Shown here piece after piece: positions 60,964-64,000 of a stretch of 64,000 bases of DNA. Origin of the DNA: UBA12018 sp051656605 (GTDB lineage: Bacteria > Bacteroidota > Bacteroidia > Bacteroidales > CAMTPD01); assembly GCA_051656605.1 (NCBI GenBank), contig JBOGCF010000056.1, forward strand, positions 186,001 through 250,000, written 5' to 3'. The translations under genes and the position numbers were made by a program. Position 1 is the stretch's first letter. Every line of letters begins with the position of its first letter. The notes beneath the pieces were generated by a model. It ran no database searches and was not told where the DNA came from. It saw nothing but the letters and a program-made list of their open reading frames with translations.

Positions 60964-62082
60964 ATGAAAAAGATTATTTTAAGTGTGGCGGCTATTTCTA
61001 GCCTCATGTTTGCTTCATGTACAAATGATGCTGATCAAATAAGTGAAGCTCAAAAAGAGCAAAATGCAATCGCATTTTCAAGTTATTCCATGTTGTCTAA
61101 AGGAGCTCCAATTGTAAACAATGACGCTTTTGCGAAGATTGGGTCTAGTTTTGAAGTTGTCGGTTTTTTAAATGATCCAGCAGGACAATATATGAAAGCA
61201 CAGATTTCTCATAATGGCACAAACTGGGGATATGCAAATCTACTGGATAAAGCCTATTGGCCAGAGAATAGCAAAACGCTTACTTTTTATGCTGTGGCCC
61301 CTTATGCTGATTTTTATCCTGCTAAAAACGGCAATGGAATTGCTTATGCAGCTGGAGCAGCTACAGCAACTTATACCATTCCAACAATAACAAGCGACCA
61401 ACAAGACTTGATGTATGCGTTTACAGCAGCATTGAGTAAACCTGCGAGTGGCGGTAATGTAACACTTCCGTTTAATCATGCGCTAAATCAGATTCATTTT
61501 AAGGCTAAAACCGAGTCTAATAATTTGTTTGTAGACATTGATGCGAATGGAATTCAACTTTGTAATTTAAAGAACACAGGAACGCTCTCTTTTGGAGCTG
61601 CTGCTTCATTATGGAATTCAGTTTCTGGGAAAACTACATTTACAGCAACTAGTGCTGCTGTGACAGACATTAAGTCTTCTGTATCAACCCCTATCTCTAG
61701 CACATCTGATGTGTTAATGTTAATGCCGCAATCATTGACAGCATGGAATCCGGCTGGTGAAGTTAATGCGACAGGTGAAAATCAAACAGGTGCTTATCTT
61801 AAAATCAACTGTAAGTTATATACTAAAGTTGGAGATCAAAAGGTGTATTTCCATGGAGGTACAGAAGCTTACGCGGCTCTTTATATACCGTTTACTGGAA
61901 CAGGAATGGATAAAATGGGTAAAAAGATTACCTATACATTGATTTTTGGAGGAGGCTATACAGATCCGGGTGAACCGATCTTGACTCCAATTACATTTAC
62001 AACAGAAGTAATGGACTGGGTTGATGCTGGTAATGTTGATATTCCGACACAAGAACCAGCTCCAGTCCCAGCTGCAAATTAA
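60964..62082 (+). CDS. Fimbrillin family protein (Mfa1/FimA-like structural subunit)
   Basis: Start taken at 60964 (MKKIILSVAAISSLMFASC; lipobox FASC, Cys19). The mature protein has the two transthyretin-like domains of fimbrillins: AIAFSSYSMLSKGAP, YWPENSKTLTFYAVAPYADF, QDLMYAFTAAL and LPFNHALNQIHFKAKT match the fimbrillin-like family. The subunit is exported as lipoprotein, processed at the surface and polymerised by donor-strand exchange in type V fimbriae. A terminator follows, so it is probably the most abundant product of the operon. Confidence 0.9.
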   Translation: MKKIILSVAAISSLMFASCTNDADQISEAQKEQNAIAFSSYSMLSKGAPIVNNDAFAKIGSSFEVVGFLNDPAGQYMKAQISHNGTNWGYANLLDKAYWPENSKTLTFYAVAPYADFYPAKNGNGIAYAAGAATATYTIPTITSDQQDLMYAFTAALSKPASGGNVTLPFNHALNQIHFKAKTESNNLFVDIDANGIQLCNLKNTGTLSFGAAASLWNSVSGKTTFTATSAAVTDIKSSVSTPISSTSDVLMLMPQSLTAWNPAGEVNATGENQTGAYLKINCKLYTKVGDQKVYFHGGTEAYAALYIPFTGTGMDKMGKKITYTLIFGGGYTDPGEPILTPITFTTEVMDWVDAGNVDIPTQEPAPVPAAN

Positions 62083-62136
62083 AATCAGGTATTCTTCATA
62101 GCAATTGGGTGTATAGTTTAGATTTTAAGTGTCAAG

Positions 62137-62163
62137 AACCCGGGAGTATCCTTCCCGGGTTTC
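62137..62163 (+). terminator. Partial terminator inside the fimbrial operon
   Basis: AACCCGGGA (62137-62145) pairs perfectly with TCCCGGGTT (62153-62161), followed by a short T/C stretch. It lies 55 nt after the fimbrillin stop and 53 nt before the next start, so it may lower expression of the downstream tip gene. Confidence 0.7.
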
Positions 62164-62215
62164 TAAAAGAAAAAGAGCACATTAAGTTTTAGTTATGCAA
62201 ATACATATTTTATTT

Positions 62216-64000
62216 ATGAAATTTAGATTCATCATATTGTTGAGCTCCATTTTTGCTTTTTGTTCTTGTCAAGAAGAGCATATAGAAGAGCTGAGACCAG
62301 AGGTTGATCAGATTGTTTTTTGTGCAGAAACACAAACAAAAGGTATTATTTTAAATAATTCCACAATCGATAATTTTGGCGTATTTGCATATTATACAGG
62401 TTTAAAACGATGGAGTGACGTATCAGCCTTCATAACACCGAATTATAGATATAATCAAAAAGTAGAGCGAATGAAAATAAATACTCAGTGGTCTTCTTGG
62501 CTTTATGCTCCAACAATGTATTGGCCTAATGCACCTGAGAAATTAAGTTTCTTTGCCTATGCACCCACAGAATCAGATAAGAATGGAATAAAAGTTTCTG
62601 CTGCTTCAGCTACAGGAGCACCGACAATAGGATACATTGTGCCTATAGACATAAAAGAGCAGCAGGATCTTTTATATGCTAATCCTTTAATAGATAAGGT
62701 TAAGACAGATTATGCTGGAGGGCAAGTGCCTTTTAAGTTCGAGCATGCATTGACGCAGCTTTCTTTTCAGGCCAAACTAATTGACGGACAAGAACCTGAA
62801 GCAGGGAAAAGTCTAAAAATAACAGCGATAAAATTCGAGAATATTGGCTATAAAGGTGATTTGAATTTTGATGTAAATGGATCTCAATCTAAAGCCTATT
62901 GGAATATTGATGATCAATTAAAGACCACATTTCAAGCAAATATTCAATCTGAGTATGGGTTGAAAAACATAGCTCTGTCTTCTTCTTTTCAGAAACTTTG
63001 TAAGCCCAACTCTCAACTGTTGTTATTACCGCAACCATTAGAAGTAGCTTCAATGATTATAGAATATTCCTTATACGATGTTGAGGGAAAAGAAGAAGAA
63101 GTTTTTATTAAGAATATAGATTTACAGGCTATGCTAAGAGAATTACCAATGGGGAAAAACCTTTTGATGAATATACTATTAGGGATCGAGAAAGAAGATC
63201 CATGGATTGTAGGTGTTGATGTATTACCGTGGAATGATCATGATGTTTCAGGAGACTTTAGCGCAACATATCTCAATCTTTCAGCTATACAGTTGAAAGA
63301 ACCTTATGGAATGCCGATTAAGGTTTATTATACAACAGATTATAAGTATGAGTTAGAAGTTACATGTACAGATAAGCCACAAGGGTGCTTAGATTTTGTT
63401 GTAACCGGAAGTGGAGGTATAATTGATATTCCAGGAAATCTTCCATCCGGAAGTTATGTCTTTGATGTAATTGCCGGCGGTATAAAAAGGGTATTGAGGT
63501 TGGAAATCTTACCACAATTACATGTCAATACTTATTATTATAATAACTATACAAACGATAACAGCGCAAATTGTATTTTATTGCCGGTTGTATCTAATCG
63601 ATCCTTCAAGATAAATATCGGAAGAGTTGATGAATATTGGGGAAGCTCGGATCCAATATATGGTGGAAACAATACTCAGAATACAATCGCTCAGAATCCG
63701 GATTGGACTCCGGAAGTTATATGGGCCGATTTTGATATCGCAAATGCTCAAGTAGTGGTAAGAAAAGACAATGCATCAGAGCAAGATGCTTTATATATTG
63801 ATTGTCGGGATATCTCTTCTCTCACAGGGGGTAAAGGAGGTAATTTAGTTGTAGGTGTGAAAAATAATAATACCGGACATTTACTTTGGTCATGGCATAT
63901 CTGGATTACAGATTTAGTGAAGTTAAATGGATTTCAGATTGTCTATGATTTACAAACACCTCTCTCTGTTTTAGCTACGAAAGTTGAAATTGCTAATGCT
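62216..64000 (+). CDS. Fimbrillin-like probable tip adhesin, 3'-truncated by the window
   Basis: The frame is open from ATG 62216 (alternative in-frame ATG 62195) to the window end, 595 codons. MKFRFIILLSSIFAFCSC is a lipoprotein signal. The N-terminal half is fimbrillin-like (MYWPNAPEKLSFFAYAP, QQDLLYANPLI, VPFKFEHALTQLSFQAK), parallel to the preceding fimbrillin. The later part has GRVDEYWGSSDP, WTPEVIWADFD and LLWSWHIWITD, blocks common in long Bacteroidales fimbrial tip or accessory proteins. Length and position after the main subunit suggest a tip adhesin (Mfa5/FimCDE-like role). The 3' end is missing. Confidence 0.85.
   Translation, partial: MKFRFIILLSSIFAFCSCQEEHIEELRPEVDQIVFCAETQTKGIILNNSTIDNFGVFAYYTGLKRWSDVSAFITPNYRYNQKVERMKINTQWSSWLYAPTMYWPNAPEKLSFFAYAPTESDKNGIKVSAASATGAPTIGYIVPIDIKEQQDLLYANPLIDKVKTDYAGGQVPFKFEHALTQLSFQAKLIDGQEPEAGKSLKITAIKFENIGYKGDLNFDVNGSQSKAYWNIDDQLKTTFQANIQSEYGLKNIALSSSFQKLCKPNSQLLLLPQPLEVASMIIEYSLYDVEGKEEEVFIKNIDLQAMLRELPMGKNLLMNILLGIEKEDPWIVGVDVLPWNDHDVSGDFSATYLNLSAIQLKEPYGMPIKVYYTTDYKYELEVTCTDKPQGCLDFVVTGSGGIIDIPGNLPSGSYVFDVIAGGIKRVLRLEILPQLHVNTYYYNNYTNDNSANCILLPVVSNRSFKINIGRVDEYWGSSDPIYGGNNTQNTIAQNPDWTPEVIWADFDIANAQVVVRKDNASEQDALYIDCRDISSLTGGKGGNLVVGVKNNNTGHLLWSWHIWITDLVKLNGFQIVYDLQTPLSVLATKVEIANA

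Overview
The window looks like chromosomal DNA of a Bacteroidales-type bacterium (phylum Bacteroidota). The evidence is a SusC/SusD pair, FYPEGG-type MG2/plug proteins, DUF3575/DUF5119/fimbrillin fimbrial genes, a DUF4250 protein, an HU-HIG protein, and repeated matches to the Bacteroides -7 promoter element TAnnTTTG. The genus cannot be fixed from sequence alone. No rRNA, tRNA, CRISPR array, transposase or integrase was seen.

Layout. (a) 1-6260: the 3' part of a large cell-envelope protein; a nitrosative-stress type hemerythrin (RIC) gene with a CRP/FNR-type palindrome upstream; a compact membrane protein / metallo-beta-lactamase-fold / ferredoxin-nitroreductase operon; a sugar O-acetyltransferase. 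(b) 6217-12982: an RND efflux operon (adaptor, pump, outer-membrane factor) with a divergent AraC regulator. (c) 13031-30429: scattered polysaccharide and cell-wall functions, namely a GH3 beta-glucosidase, a 1348-residue GH2 beta-galactosidase, an RluA pseudouridine synthase followed by a YgbA-type protein, an M81 peptidase, a three-CBM GH18 chitinase-like lipoprotein, a second GH2 and an AraC regulator. (d) 30496-46649: a polysaccharide utilisation locus, all on the minus strand. A serine-type sulfatase and a GH2 enzyme are followed by RraA-like, enolase-superfamily, SDR, SMP-30 and SSS symporter genes, then, after a 19-bp-stem hairpin, SusC, SusD and a small lipoprotein. The cytosolic genes could form a non-phosphorylating oxidative route for the released sugar: dehydrogenase, lactonase, dehydratase, aldolase. 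(e) 46650-52236: small and housekeeping-like genes (two proteins under 60 aa, DUF1847, a hydrolase, an HU-HIG DNA-binding protein with a palindrome-rich leader, a DUF2945 protein, a NUDIX hydrolase). (f) 52303-55670: an AT-rich two-gene restriction-modification unit consisting of a Vsr-C5 cytosine methyltransferase fusion and an internally duplicated putative restriction endonuclease, separated by a hairpin. (g) 55815-58229: a TonB-dependent receptor. (h) 58588-64000: a fimbrial operon (OmpA/DUF3575, DUF5119 anchor-like lipoprotein, fimbrillin, and a probable tip protein that runs off the window).

The strongest candidates for something new are the Vsr-methyltransferase fusion paired with a nuclease that looks like two fused copies of one domain, one of them apparently inactivated, and the sulfatase/GH2 locus carrying its own complete oxidative sugar-acid pathway. 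Assignments come from reading motifs and family resemblance; no database search was run.
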